This document shows, in pieces, positions 1-8,694 of a stretch of 45,368 nucleotides of DNA. Under the pieces are notes generated by a model that did no database searches, had not been told where the DNA came from, and saw nothing but the letters and a program-made list of their open reading frames with translations. Positions within the stretch are counted from its first letter, which is position 1. Every line of letters begins with the position of its first letter. This DNA comes from Gammaproteobacteria bacterium (GTDB lineage: Bacteria; Pseudomonadota; Gammaproteobacteria; Steroidobacterales; Steroidobacteraceae): contig JABCZO010000034.1 in assembly GCA_013289615.1 (NCBI GenBank), positions 1 to 45,368 on the forward strand, read 5' to 3'. The translations under genes were made by a program, and so were the position numbers.

Positions 1-274
1 GGACGAGGGTTATATCGCCGACTTTGGCCTGTCCCAGGACGACGGCAAGCCGGTCCTGACGATCGACCTGAAGTACTACGACGGCCGTCCGGTCATCGAC
101 CGGATCGAGCGCGTGAGCCGGCCGGGGCTGCGCATCTATCGCGGCAAGGACGAGATTCCGCGCGTGCTCGGCGGCATGGGCACGGTGATCGTGTCCACGC
201 CCAAGGGCGTGATGACCGACAAGGCGGCGCACGCGATCGGCCAGGGCGGGGAAGTCCTGTGCATCGTCGCCTGA
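1..274 (+). CDS. rpsH: 30S ribosomal protein uS8, C-terminal part (5' end outside window)
   Basis: The reading frame is open from base 2 to a TGA at 272-274 and gives about 90 residues of uS8, starting DEGYIADF and ending with the family's C-terminal block ([13 protein letters not shown] then GEVLCIVA). uS8 binds the central domain of 16S rRNA and in E. coli represses its own spc operon by binding the rplE-region mRNA. It is followed 31 nt later by rplF, the usual spc order. The N-terminal third lies outside the window, so start and leader cannot be judged. Confidence 0.95.
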   Translation, partial: DEGYIADFGLSQDDGKPVLTIDLKYYDGRPVIDRIERVSRPGLRIYRGKDEIPRVLGGMGTVIVSTPKGVMTDKAAHAIGQGGEVLCIVA

Positions 275-305
275 TGCGCACGCGCACTGATCAAGGTGAG
301 CTGAA

Positions 306-836
306 ATGTCCAGAGTAGCCAATCGAATCATCGATCTGCCGAGCGGCGTGACGGTCAGCGTCGCCGCCGGCGCGGTAACCGTCAAAGGGGCCAAGGGGAC
401 GCTGACGATGCCGATCGGCACCGGCGTTTCGATCGAGCAGCAGGATAAGAAGCTGTCGGTGAAATACCAGGGAAATGAGCAGGCGCGCATGACCGCGGGT
501 TCCACCCGTGCGCACCTGGCGAACATGGTCCAGGGTGTCACTAAGGGCTACGAGAGCAGGCTCGAGCTGGTCGGCGTCGGCTTTCGTGCCCAGGTGTCCG
601 GCAAGACGCTGAACCTGACGCTCGGATTTTCGCATCCGGTGGCCTATCCGATTCCCGACGGCATCACCATCGAGGCGCCCAGCCTGACCGAGGTGCTGAT
701 CAAAGGCACCGACCGCCAGCGCGTCGGCCAGATCGCGGCCGAGATCCGCGACATCCGGCCGCCCGAGCCGTACAAGGGCAAGGGCGTGCGCTACAAGGAT
801 GAACAGATCTCCCTGAAGGAAGGCAAGAAGAAGTAG
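306..836 (+). CDS. rplF: 50S ribosomal protein uL6
   Basis: The 176-residue product has the usual family length. It begins MSRVANRIIDLP and ends with the conserved RPPEPYKGKGVRY segment that contacts 23S rRNA near the sarcin-ricin loop. An AAGGTGAGC stretch just upstream of the ATG serves as ribosome-binding site. It sits between rpsH and rplR, as in the E. coli spc operon, with short gaps that indicate cotranscription. Nothing is unusual in length or composition. Confidence 0.97.
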   Translation: MSRVANRIIDLPSGVTVSVAAGAVTVKGAKGTLTMPIGTGVSIEQQDKKLSVKYQGNEQARMTAGSTRAHLANMVQGVTKGYESRLELVGVGFRAQVSGKTLNLTLGFSHPVAYPIPDGITIEAPSLTEVLIKGTDRQRVGQIAAEIRDIRPPEPYKGKGVRYKDEQISLKEGKKK

Positions 837-851
837 CGCCGCGAGATACAC

Positions 852-1211
852 ATGAACATCAGCAAGAAAGAGCGGCGTCAGCGCCGCGCCGTAAAAGCCC
901 GCTCGCAGATCCGTGCCCTCAAGGTCGCGCGCCTGACCGTGCATCGCACGCCGCGCCACATCTATGCGCAGGTGTTCGACGGCAAGGGCGAGCGCGTGCT
1001 GGCCAGCGCCTCGACGCTGCAGAAGGACGTCGCGGCGGGGCTCAAGGGCACCGGCAACATCGAGGCCGCCAAGAGCGTCGGCCGCAGCATCGCCGAGCGT
1101 GCCAAGGCCGCCGGCATCACGCGCGTCGCTTTCGACCGCGCCGGTTTTCAATATCACGGCCGCGTCAAGGCGCTGGCCGAGGCGGCGCGCGAGGCCGGAC
1201 TCGAGTTCTAA
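852..1211 (+). CDS. rplR: 50S ribosomal protein uL18
   Basis: The 119-residue product is a standard uL18, which binds 5S rRNA together with uL5. The basic N-terminus ([13 protein letters not shown]), the [15 protein letters not shown] strand, and the C-terminal [26 protein letters not shown] block match the family. It lies 15 nt after rplF and 12 nt before rpsE in conserved spc order, so it is almost certainly part of the same transcript. Confidence 0.97.
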   Translation: MNISKKERRQRRAVKARSQIRALKVARLTVHRTPRHIYAQVFDGKGERVLASASTLQKDVAAGLKGTGNIEAAKSVGRSIAERAKAAGITRVAFDRAGFQYHGRVKALAEAAREAGLEF

Positions 1212-1223
1212 AGGCGGATCAAT

Positions 1224-1736
1224 ATGGCAAGAATGGAAAAATCGCAGAGCGCCGACGAGCTGGTGGAAAAACTCGTGGCCGTGAACCGCACCGCCAAGGT
1301 GGTCAAGGGCGGCCGCCAGTTCGGCTTTACCGCGCTGACCGTGGTCGGTGACGGCGCCGGTCGCGTCGGCTTCGGATTCGGCAAGGCGCGCGAAGTCCCG
1401 GTGGCGATCTCCAAGGCCATGGCGCAGGCGCGCAAGAACATGGTCAACGTCAGCCTGCGCAACGACACGCTGCACTACGCGATCCGCGGCGCGCACGGCG
1501 CGACGCGAGTGTTCATGCTGCCGGCCTCCGAGGGTACCGGCGTCATCGCCGGCGGCGGCATGCGCGCAGTGCTCGAGTGCGCCGGGGTGCGCAACGTGCT
1601 CGCCAAGAGCTACGGTTCGCGCAATCCGATCAACGTGGTGCGCGCCACCGTCAACGCACTCGCCAAGGTGCGCTCGCCGGAAGACATCGCCGCCAAGCGC
1701 GGCAAGAGCGTGGAAGACATCCTCGGGAGCGCCTGA
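1224..1736 (+). CDS. rpsE: 30S ribosomal protein uS5
   Basis: The 170-residue protein has the N-terminal double-stranded-RNA-binding-like S5 domain ([19 protein letters not shown]) and the C-terminal domain ([19 protein letters not shown] then [18 protein letters not shown]). uS5 lies in the 30S body near the decoding centre, and ribosomal ambiguity mutations map to it. An AAAGGCGG ribosome-binding site precedes the ATG. The stop TGA overlaps the rpmD start as ATGA, implying translational coupling. Confidence 0.97.
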   Translation: MARMEKSQSADELVEKLVAVNRTAKVVKGGRQFGFTALTVVGDGAGRVGFGFGKAREVPVAISKAMAQARKNMVNVSLRNDTLHYAIRGAHGATRVFMLPASEGTGVIAGGGMRAVLECAGVRNVLAKSYGSRNPINVVRATVNALAKVRSPEDIAAKRGKSVEDILGSA

Positions 1737-1960
1737 TGAGCGCCGCCAGAAAAAAGAAGAGCAGCGATCACACCCGCACCACCAAGCTGGTGACGGTCAC
1801 GCTGATTCGCAGCGTGCACGGGCAACTGCAGAACATCGCCGCCTCGGTGCGCGGTCTGGGGCTGCGCCGGCCGCACCAGAGCGTCAGCGTGGCCGATACG
1901 CCGGAGAACCGCGGCATGATCCACGTCGCCGGGCACCTGCTGAAAGTGGAGCAGCACTGA
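1736..1960 (+). CDS. rpmD: 50S ribosomal protein uL30
   Basis: The 74-residue product starts [17 protein letters not shown] and continues into the typical uL30 core ([13 protein letters not shown], then [10 protein letters not shown] and the terminal [12 protein letters not shown]). I chose the ATG overlapping the rpsE stop (ATGA) over longer in-frame starts because it gives a clean junction and near-normal length. The core is slightly longer than the 59-residue E. coli protein because of a lysine-rich N-terminal lead of about 13 residues. Confidence 0.93.
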   Translation: MSAARKKKSSDHTRTTKLVTVTLIRSVHGQLQNIAASVRGLGLRRPHQSVSVADTPENRGMIHVAGHLLKVEQH

Positions 1961-1961
1961 C

Positions 1962-2395
1962 ATGCGTCTGAACAACATCAAGCCGGGTGCGGGCTCGCGC
2001 CGAGCTCGCCGGCGCGTCGGTCGCGGCGCATCAAGCGGGCAGGGCAAGACCTGCGGCCGCGGCGTCAAGGGCCAGCGGGCGCGCAAGGGCGGCTATCACA
2101 AGGTCGGTTTCGAAGGCGGCCAGATGCCGCTGCAGCGCCGGCTGCCGAAGGTCGGCTTCCGCTCGGCGATGAAGGCAACGCGCGCCGAAGTGCGACTGCA
2201 CGAGCTGGCCGGCATCGACGCCGCCGTGATCGATCTGGCCGCGCTGAAAAAGGCCGGTATCGTGAACGCGTTCGCCGATCAGGCCAAGGTCGTGCTGTCG
2301 GGCGAGCTCAACAAGCCGGTGACCCTCAAGGGCATCGCGGCCACCAAGGGCGCGCGCGCGGCGATCACCGCTGCCGGCGGCAAGTTCGAGGATTA

Positions 2396-2396
<1 letters not shown>
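1962..2396 (+). CDS. rplO: 50S ribosomal protein uL15
   Basis: The 144-residue uL15 has the glycine/arginine-rich N-terminal extension that penetrates 23S rRNA ([19 protein letters not shown], then [22 protein letters not shown]) and the globular C-terminal domain. It starts one base after the rpmD stop. Its stop TAA overlaps the secY ATG (TAATG), which suggests the coupled translation of rplO and secY seen in other proteobacteria. Confidence 0.97.
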
Positions 2397-3754
<1,358 letters not shown>

Positions 3755-3783
3755 GCGGGTAAGGGCTCAAGCGCAGGTAGGCG

Positions 3784-3900
3784 ATGAAAGTACGTCCATC
3801 AGTGAAGAAAATCTGCAAGAACTGCAAGATCGTGCGGCGGCGCGGCGTGGTCTACGTGATCTGCAGCACCGATGCGCGCCACAAGCAGCGCCAGGGTTGA
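3784..3900 (+). CDS. rpmJ: 50S ribosomal protein bL36
   Basis: A 38-residue frame beginning [14 protein letters not shown] and ending RHKQRQG is bL36. The zinc-ribbon ligands Cys11, Cys14, Cys27 and His33 are all present, so this is the zinc-binding C+ form and not the zinc-free paralogue induced by zinc starvation. It lies 29 nt after secY and 40 nt before rpsM, the usual junction between spc and alpha operons. The 11-nt palindrome AACCTAAGGTT falls in the gap to rpsM. Confidence 0.95.
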   Translation: MKVRPSVKKICKNCKIVRRRGVVYVICSTDARHKQRQG

Positions 3901-3940
3901 ACTCACCGACATGAACCTAAGGTTGAGGTAGCGCAAAGTC

Positions 3941-4321
3941 ATGGCACGCATAGCCGGCATCAATATTCCGATGAACAAGCACGTGAGAATCGGGCTCACG
4001 CACATCTATGGCATCGGCCCTAACCGAGCGATCGCCATCTGCGAGGGCGCCGGCATCGCGCCGAGCACCAAGGTCAAGGACCTGACCGAGGCCGAGGTCG
4101 CCGCCATACGCTCGTACATCGCCAAGTGGCCGGTCGAGGGTGACCTGCGCCGCGAAGTGTCGATGAATATCAAGCGGCTCATGGACTTAGGCACCTGGCG
4201 GGGGCTGCGTCATCGCAAGGGCCTGCCGGTGCGCGGGCAGCGCACCCGCACCAACGCCCGCACCCGCAAGGGTCCGCGCAAACAGGCGGTCAAGCTGAAT
4301 GCGCCGCCGGGCAAGACCTAG
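3941..4321 (+). CDS. rpsM: 30S ribosomal protein uS13
   Basis: The 126-residue uS13 carries the helix-two-turn-helix core ([13 protein letters not shown]) and the conserved C-terminal [21 protein letters not shown] tail that contacts P-site tRNA and the subunit bridge. The usual LGCYRG motif reads LGTWRG here, a small variation. It is first in the alpha-operon order rpsM-rpsK-rpsD-rpoA-rplQ. In E. coli uS4 represses this operon through a pseudoknot in the leader; I did not establish such a structure here. Confidence 0.97.
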   Translation: MARIAGINIPMNKHVRIGLTHIYGIGPNRAIAICEGAGIAPSTKVKDLTEAEVAAIRSYIAKWPVEGDLRREVSMNIKRLMDLGTWRGLRHRKGLPVRGQRTRTNARTRKGPRKQAVKLNAPPGKT

Positions 4322-4384
4322 AGGGGCGCGGGCGCCTCGCGCGGAAGTTTTTGACCTTGAGAATCGACACAGGCAACCACATCT

Positions 4385-4804
4385 ATGGCTGATCAGAAAC
4401 CACAGCAGCAGAGCACGGCCGGCGGCGGGGCCAAGAAGCCCAAGAAGGCGCGCAAGAACGTGCTCGACGCGATCGCTCACGTGCATGCATCGTTCAACAA
4501 CACGATCATCACGATCACCGATCGGCAGGGCAATACGCTGTCCTGGGCGACCTCGGGCGGCTGTGGGTTTCGCGGTTCGCGCAAGAGCACGCCATTCGCA
4601 GCCCAGGTCGCCGCCGAGAAGGCCGGTACCGCCGCTCAGGAGCACGGCGTGAAGAACGTCGAGGTGCGGGTCGCCGGCCCCGGTCCGGGGCGCGAGTCGG
4701 CGGTACGCGCGCTCAACGCCTGTGGCCTGAAGATCACGAGCATTGCGGACGTCACGCCGATCCCGCACAACGGCTGCCGTCCCCCCAAGAAGCGTCGCGT
4801 CTAA
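4385..4804 (+). CDS. rpsK: 30S ribosomal protein uS11
   Basis: The 139-residue uS11 has a lysine-rich N-terminus ([28 protein letters not shown]) and the conserved [29 protein letters not shown] and [18 protein letters not shown] blocks. It lines the 30S platform and the mRNA exit. It follows rpsM after 63 nt and precedes rpsD by 24 nt. Confidence 0.97.
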   Translation: MADQKPQQQSTAGGGAKKPKKARKNVLDAIAHVHASFNNTIITITDRQGNTLSWATSGGCGFRGSRKSTPFAAQVAAEKAGTAAQEHGVKNVEVRVAGPGPGRESAVRALNACGLKITSIADVTPIPHNGCRPPKKRRV

Positions 4805-4828
4805 CGGCGGCGAAGGAAGCAACGAACC

Positions 4829-5452
4829 ATGGCGCGTTATCTCGGTCCAACCTGCAAGCTCGCGCGGCGCGAGGGCACGGATCTGTTCCTCAAGAGCGGC
4901 TCCAAGCCGCTCGAGAGCAAGTGCAAGCTGCAGGTGCCTCCCGGCGGCATCAAGGGTGAGCGGCGGCAGCGGCTGTCCGACTACGGCCTGCAGCTGCGCG
5001 AGAAGCAGAAGCTGCGCCGCATGTATGGGGTGCTCGAGCGCCAGTTCCGCAACTACTACCAGGCGGCGGCGCGCCGTACCGGCGCCACCGGCGAGACGCT
5101 GCTGAAGCTGCTGGAATGCCGGCTGGACAATGTCGTGTACCGGATGGGGTTCGCCTCCACGCGCGCCGAGGCGCGCCAGTTGGTGGCCCACAAGTCCATC
5201 AACGTCAACGGCAAGCAGGTCACGATCCCGTCGTACCAGGTCAAGGCCGGCGAGGTGATCGAGATCCGCGAGAAGGCGCGCAAGCAGCTGCGCATTCAGA
5301 GCGCGCTGACGGTCGCGACCCAGGTCGGCTTCCCCGAGTGGGTCGAGGTCAGCGACAAGGAATTTCGCGGCGTGTTCAAGGCGGTGCCGGGGCGCGATGA
5401 GGTGCTGCCGGACATCAACGAGAACCTGGTGGTGGAGTTGTATTCGAAGTAA
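4829..5452 (+). CDS. rpsD: 30S ribosomal protein uS4
   Basis: The 207-residue product is the C- (zinc-free) form of uS4: [20 protein letters not shown], then the [29 protein letters not shown] helix block and the S4 RNA-binding domain ([26 protein letters not shown]). It ends in the conserved VELYSK. It nucleates 30S assembly and in E. coli is the alpha-operon repressor. The ATG is preceded by GAAGGAAG, a good ribosome-binding site. Confidence 0.97.
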   Translation: MARYLGPTCKLARREGTDLFLKSGSKPLESKCKLQVPPGGIKGERRQRLSDYGLQLREKQKLRRMYGVLERQFRNYYQAAARRTGATGETLLKLLECRLDNVVYRMGFASTRAEARQLVAHKSINVNGKQVTIPSYQVKAGEVIEIREKARKQLRIQSALTVATQVGFPEWVEVSDKEFRGVFKAVPGRDEVLPDINENLVVELYSK

Positions 5453-5520
5453 TCGGCTGCCTTGGCCCCTCGGCATGGCAGCGGATCGATGAGTTCATTT
5501 TCAGTTTGGGGTGTAGCCGT

Positions 5521-6531
5521 ATGCAAGCATCAGTTTCGGAATTTTTGAAGCCTCGCGTGGTCAAGGTCCAGCCGGTCGCACCACGCCAGGCGCGCGTGGT
5601 GATCGAGCCGTTCGAGCGCGGATTCGGCCACACCCTGGGCAACGCACTGCGGCGCGTGCTGCTGTCCTCGATGCCCGGGGCTGCCATCACGGAAGTGGAG
5701 ATCGACGGCGTGCTGCACGAGTACACCAGCATCGAGGGTGTGCAGGAAGACGTGGTCGACATCCTGCTGAACCTGAAGTCGGTTGCGCTGCGCATGCACG
5801 CGCGCAACAGCGCCGAGCTGCGGCTGCACAAGAAGGGCCCGGGTCCGGTGACCGCCGGGGACATCCAGACCGACCACGACGTCGAGGTGGTCAATCCAGA
5901 GTTCGTGATCGCCAACCTGACCAAGGCCGGCGAGCTCAACATGCAGCTCAAGATCGAGCGCGGCCGCGGCTATCGCCCGGCCGTGCAGCGCGTCGCGTTC
6001 GAGGAGCAGAGCCGACCGATCGGCCGCCTGCTGCTGGATGCCTCCTTCAGTCCGGTGCGCCGCGTGACCTATTCGGTCGAAGCCGCGCGCGTCGAACAGC
6101 GTACCGACCTGGACAAGCTGATCATTGATATCGAGACCAACGGCACCATCGAGCCGGAAGAGGCGATCCGTCGCGCCGGCGGCATCCTCAAGGACCAGCT
6201 GTCGGTGTTCGTGGATCTGCAGGGCGAGGACGAGGCGGTTGCCAAGACCACCGAGATGCAGTTCGATCCGATCCTGCTGCGGCCGGTCGATGAGCTCGAA
6301 CTCACCGTGCGCAGCGCCAACTGCCTCAAGGCCGAGAACATTCACTACATCGGCGACCTGGTGCAGCGGACCGAAGTCGAGCTGCTGCGCACGCCGAACC
6401 TCGGCAAGAAGTCGCTCACCGAGATCAAGGAAGTGCTGCAAAGCCACGGCCTGATGCTCGGCATGCGGCTGGAAGGCTGGCCGCCGGCCGGCCTGCGGCA
6501 CGATGAGGAGAGCAGCAGCGGGCTGATCTGA
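5521..6531 (+). CDS. rpoA: DNA-directed RNA polymerase subunit alpha
   Basis: The 336-residue alpha subunit has an N-terminal assembly domain ([25 protein letters not shown]) and a C-terminal DNA/activator-binding domain ([23 protein letters not shown], then [20 protein letters not shown]). I chose the ATG at 5521 because GGGGTG lies about 8 nt upstream and the protein then begins [14 protein letters not shown] as in relatives; an in-frame TTG at 5506 is less likely. Its alpha-CTD would be a contact for the CRP homologue at 41821-42573. Confidence 0.97.
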   Translation: MQASVSEFLKPRVVKVQPVAPRQARVVIEPFERGFGHTLGNALRRVLLSSMPGAAITEVEIDGVLHEYTSIEGVQEDVVDILLNLKSVALRMHARNSAELRLHKKGPGPVTAGDIQTDHDVEVVNPEFVIANLTKAGELNMQLKIERGRGYRPAVQRVAFEEQSRPIGRLLLDASFSPVRRVTYSVEAARVEQRTDLDKLIIDIETNGTIEPEEAIRRAGGILKDQLSVFVDLQGEDEAVAKTTEMQFDPILLRPVDELELTVRSANCLKAENIHYIGDLVQRTEVELLRTPNLGKKSLTEIKEVLQSHGLMLGMRLEGWPPAGLRHDEESSSGLI

Positions 6532-6576
6532 AGCCCGGCCTGTGGATTGATCCATCGATTCGATCAGAGAGAAGAC

Positions 6577-7092
6577 ATGCGTCATAAGCTTTCCGGCCGG
6601 CAACTGTCCCGCAACAGCCCGCACCGTCACGCGATGCTGCGCAATATGGCGGCCTCGCTGCTGCGACACGAGACTATTCGCACCACGCTGCCGAAGGCCA
6701 AGGAGTTGCGGCGCGTGGTCGAGCCGCTGATCACGCTGGCGAAGACCGATACCGAATCGCGGCGGCGCCTGGCGTTCGCGCGGCTGCGCGATGTGGTGGT
6801 CGTGACCAAGCTGTTCGACGATCTGGGGATCCGGTTCAAGGCCCGTGCCGGCGGCTACACCCGCATCCTGCACCTGATGCGTCGGCGCGGCGATGCGGCG
6901 CCGATGGCGCTGATGCAGCTGGTGGACGGGCCGGCCGGCATGGCGGCCAGCGCCGGCGGCGAGCAGAAGGCGGCCAAGCCCGGTACCCCGCGCAAGAAAA
7001 AGGCCAGCAAGAAGGCGGCCGAGCCGGTCGCGGCGGCCGCCCCCACTGAGGCTCCGAAGAAGAAGCGCACGCGCAAGAAGAAGGCGGCCTGA
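6577..7092 (+). CDS. rplQ: 50S ribosomal protein bL17 with a long basic C-terminal tail
   Basis: Residues 1-120 form a typical bL17 ([20 protein letters not shown], then [20 protein letters not shown]). The last 50 or so residues are a lysine/alanine/proline-rich tail ([28 protein letters not shown]) not present in the roughly 127-residue E. coli protein. The tail resembles histone-H1-like basic tails and is probably disordered and RNA-binding. I chose the ATG at 6577; an upstream in-frame TTG at 6547 would add non-homologous residues. It ends the alpha operon. Confidence 0.95.
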   Translation: MRHKLSGRQLSRNSPHRHAMLRNMAASLLRHETIRTTLPKAKELRRVVEPLITLAKTDTESRRRLAFARLRDVVVVTKLFDDLGIRFKARAGGYTRILHLMRRRGDAAPMALMQLVDGPAGMAASAGGEQKAAKPGTPRKKKASKKAAEPVAAAAPTEAPKKKRTRKKKAA

Positions 7093-7131
7093 AGCCTGAG
7101 GGGTGCCGCCGACACACCGGGAGGACAGCAA

Positions 7132-7530
7132 ATGAGTCTCGCATCAGAATTCAAAGAATTTGCGATGAAGGGCAACGTGGTCGATCTGGCGGTCGGCGTG
7201 ATCGTCGGCGCCGCATTCGGCAAGATCGTCTCCTCGCTGGTCGGCAGCGTGTTCATGCCGGTGCTCGGCAAGCTGATCGGCGGCTTCAACTTCGCCGATC
7301 TGGCGATCAGCCTGGGCACCGACCCGGCCGGTAAACCGGTCGCCGTCACCTACGGCGTATTCCTGCAGAGCATCCTGGATTTCGTCATCATCGCGCTGGT
7401 TTTGTTCGTCGCGATCCGTGCCATCAATCGGCTGAAGAAACCCCCAGCGCCGGCCCCCGCGCCGCCGCCGCCGCCGTCGCGCGAAGAGCAGCTGCTCACC
7501 GAGATCCGCGACCTGCTCGCCAGGCGCTGA
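7132..7530 (+). CDS. mscL: Large-conductance mechanosensitive channel
   Basis: The 132-residue MscL has the amphipathic N-terminal helix ([22 protein letters not shown]), pore-lining TM1 (about 16-45), a periplasmic loop, TM2 (about 73-96) and a cytoplasmic helix ([16 protein letters not shown]). A proline-rich linker ([12 protein letters not shown]) joins TM2 to the final helix. It is the emergency osmotic release valve of the inner membrane. A strong GGGAGG site precedes the ATG. It follows rplQ after 39 nt and may share its transcript. Confidence 0.97.
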   Translation: MSLASEFKEFAMKGNVVDLAVGVIVGAAFGKIVSSLVGSVFMPVLGKLIGGFNFADLAISLGTDPAGKPVAVTYGVFLQSILDFVIIALVLFVAIRAINRLKKPPAPAPAPPPPPSREEQLLTEIRDLLARR

Positions 7531-7637
7531 CCATCGCGCCGGCCCAGGCTCGCCGCCGGCGCCGCCGGCGACTTCGATCGTAAGCCGCTGGCGCCAACAT
7601 GAACGGCATCTGAACGGCCACCGTCACAGCGCGGCAG

Positions 7638-7664
7638 TTTAAAATATGTCAAAGAAACTATAGA
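7638..7664 (+). promoter_or_regulatory. Candidate sigma-70-type promoter for the small lipoprotein
   Basis: TTTAAA at 7638 and TATAGA at 7659 are separated by 15 bp in an AT-rich island within an otherwise GC-rich gap. The spacing is short for sigma-70, so only the -10 is reasonably supported. It would start a transcript about 85 nt before the lipoprotein ATG at 7755. Confidence 0.35.
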
Positions 7665-7754
7665 ATTCGCGATCCGGGGTACACAGGGCCCCGCAAATCA
7701 GTTTGCCCTCACACGATCGGTTCGGGTTTTTCAAACAAATTTGGGGACTCATCG

Positions 7755-7958
7755 ATGAATACAAAGCTTGCTCTCAGCGCTCTTGCCGCAGCGGCGCTCC
7801 TGCTCACCGCCTGCTCGGACAATGCGGCTCCGCCTGCTCCTGCTGCCGCCCCCGCTGCCCCGGCAATGGCGCCGGCTGACAGCAGCAGTGGCGCGATGGC
7901 CGCTCCGTCTGGGGCCAGCAGCGGTGGCGCTATGGCCCCTGCGAGCCCGCCCAAGTAA
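7755..7958 (+). CDS. Small Ala/Pro/Ser-rich lipoprotein, function unknown
   Basis: The 67-residue product has a lipoprotein signal peptide (MNTKLALSALAAAALLLTAC) with lipobox LTAC and acylated Cys20. The mature part is only about 48 residues of low-complexity Ala, Pro, Ser, Gly and Met, with no recognisable domain. A GGGGA box 8 nt before the ATG is a good ribosome-binding site, and a stem-loop at 8000-8040 follows the stop, so it looks like a monocistronic, well-expressed gene. It would be processed by Lgt, LspA and Lnt (lnt is at 16215). Function cannot be inferred. Confidence 0.8.
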   Translation: MNTKLALSALAAAALLLTACSDNAAPPAPAAAPAAPAMAPADSSSGAMAAPSGASSGGAMAPASPPK

Positions 7959-7999
7959 GTCGGACGTCGATCTAGGCCGACGAGCTACGAGCTCGCGGG

Positions 8000-8040
8000 A
8001 AAGCCCGAGCAGACCGGTCGCCTCCGGTCGGCCGGGCTTT
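8000..8040 (+). terminator. Stem-loop terminator downstream of the small lipoprotein
   Basis: AAAGCCCG at 8000-8007 pairs with CGGGCTTT at 8033-8040, and an inner stem GACCGG/CCGGTC (8012-8017 with 8024-8029) extends it. A partly T-rich stretch (CCTGTTTCTT) follows. It lies 41 nt after the lipoprotein stop and before the GNAT gene. Confidence 0.55.
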
Positions 8041-8133
8041 CCTGTTTCTTGGCTCGGGTGCACGATGTCACGGCACTTCGGCGCGTCCGGCCAGTCTGAT
8101 GCAACAGCAAGCCAGGTCCTCCAGGGTAGGGCG

Positions 8134-8694
8134 ATGAATCAGGTCAGCGTCAGGGACAGTCGTAATACACGCGAGGATCGCCGCTGGATCGAGAGCGTTT
8201 ACCGCGATTATCTGAACGATCTGGCGCCCGCGGCGACCGGCATCTTCCCGGCACTGGGCGAGATCGGCCATCGCGTACCCGACCAGCTGATGCGCTGGTA
8301 TGCGGATCCGAACGCCCAGGTCATGACCATACTGTACGGCGACCAGCGCGCCGGGTTTGCGATGGTCAATCAGCGGCTGCGCCAGTCGCTCGGCGTCGGC
8401 ATGGCTGCGGCGGTCGGCGCGGATGCACCGCCGCAGCCCACGCCCGAGTATTCGATGGCGGAGTTCTTCATCGCGCGGCCGTGGCGCCGGCGCGGCATCG
8501 GCGCCCAGGCAGTACGGCTGCTGCTCGATCGCTTCACCGGCCAGTGGCTGATCACCGAGCACCTGCTCAATGTGGCGGCAGTGAAGTTCTGGCGCCGCGT
8601 GGTCGCGGCCTACACCGGCAGCAAATACCAGGAGCGCATCGTCAACGGCGAGGTCCACCAGCGCTTCGAGTCCGGATCGCGGCGGACGCGTTGA
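8134..8694 (+). CDS. GNAT-family N-acetyltransferase, substrate unknown
   Basis: The 186-residue protein carries the acetyl-CoA-binding signature of GNAT enzymes ([25 protein letters not shown], motif A R-x-x-G-x-G/A) followed by the late helix and strand ([23 protein letters not shown]). I chose the ATG at 8134 because GGTAGGG lies just upstream. Its last 53 bp (8642-8694) overlap the 3' end of uvrA on the other strand, so the two genes converge and share sequence. The substrate cannot be told from the sequence. Confidence 0.82.
   Translation: MNQVSVRDSRNTREDRRWIESVYRDYLNDLAPAATGIFPALGEIGHRVPDQLMRWYADPNAQVMTILYGDQRAGFAMVNQRLRQSLGVGMAAAVGADAPPQPTPEYSMAEFFIARPWRRRGIGAQAVRLLLDRFTGQWLITEHLLNVAAVKFWRRVVAAYTGSKYQERIVNGEVHQRFESGSRRTR

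Noticed and set aside
291..1496. 401-codon open frame on the - strand
   Set aside because: It lies antisense to rplF, rplR and rpsE and shows no motif.
5530..7131. 533-codon open frame on the - strand
   Set aside because: It is antisense to rpoA and rplQ and has the His/Gln/Arg-rich composition of a shadow frame.
7551..7576. GCCGCCGGCG-type repeats after mscL as a terminator
   Set aside because: The segment is simply GC-rich and self-complementary in several registers, with no T-run and no single convincing stem.
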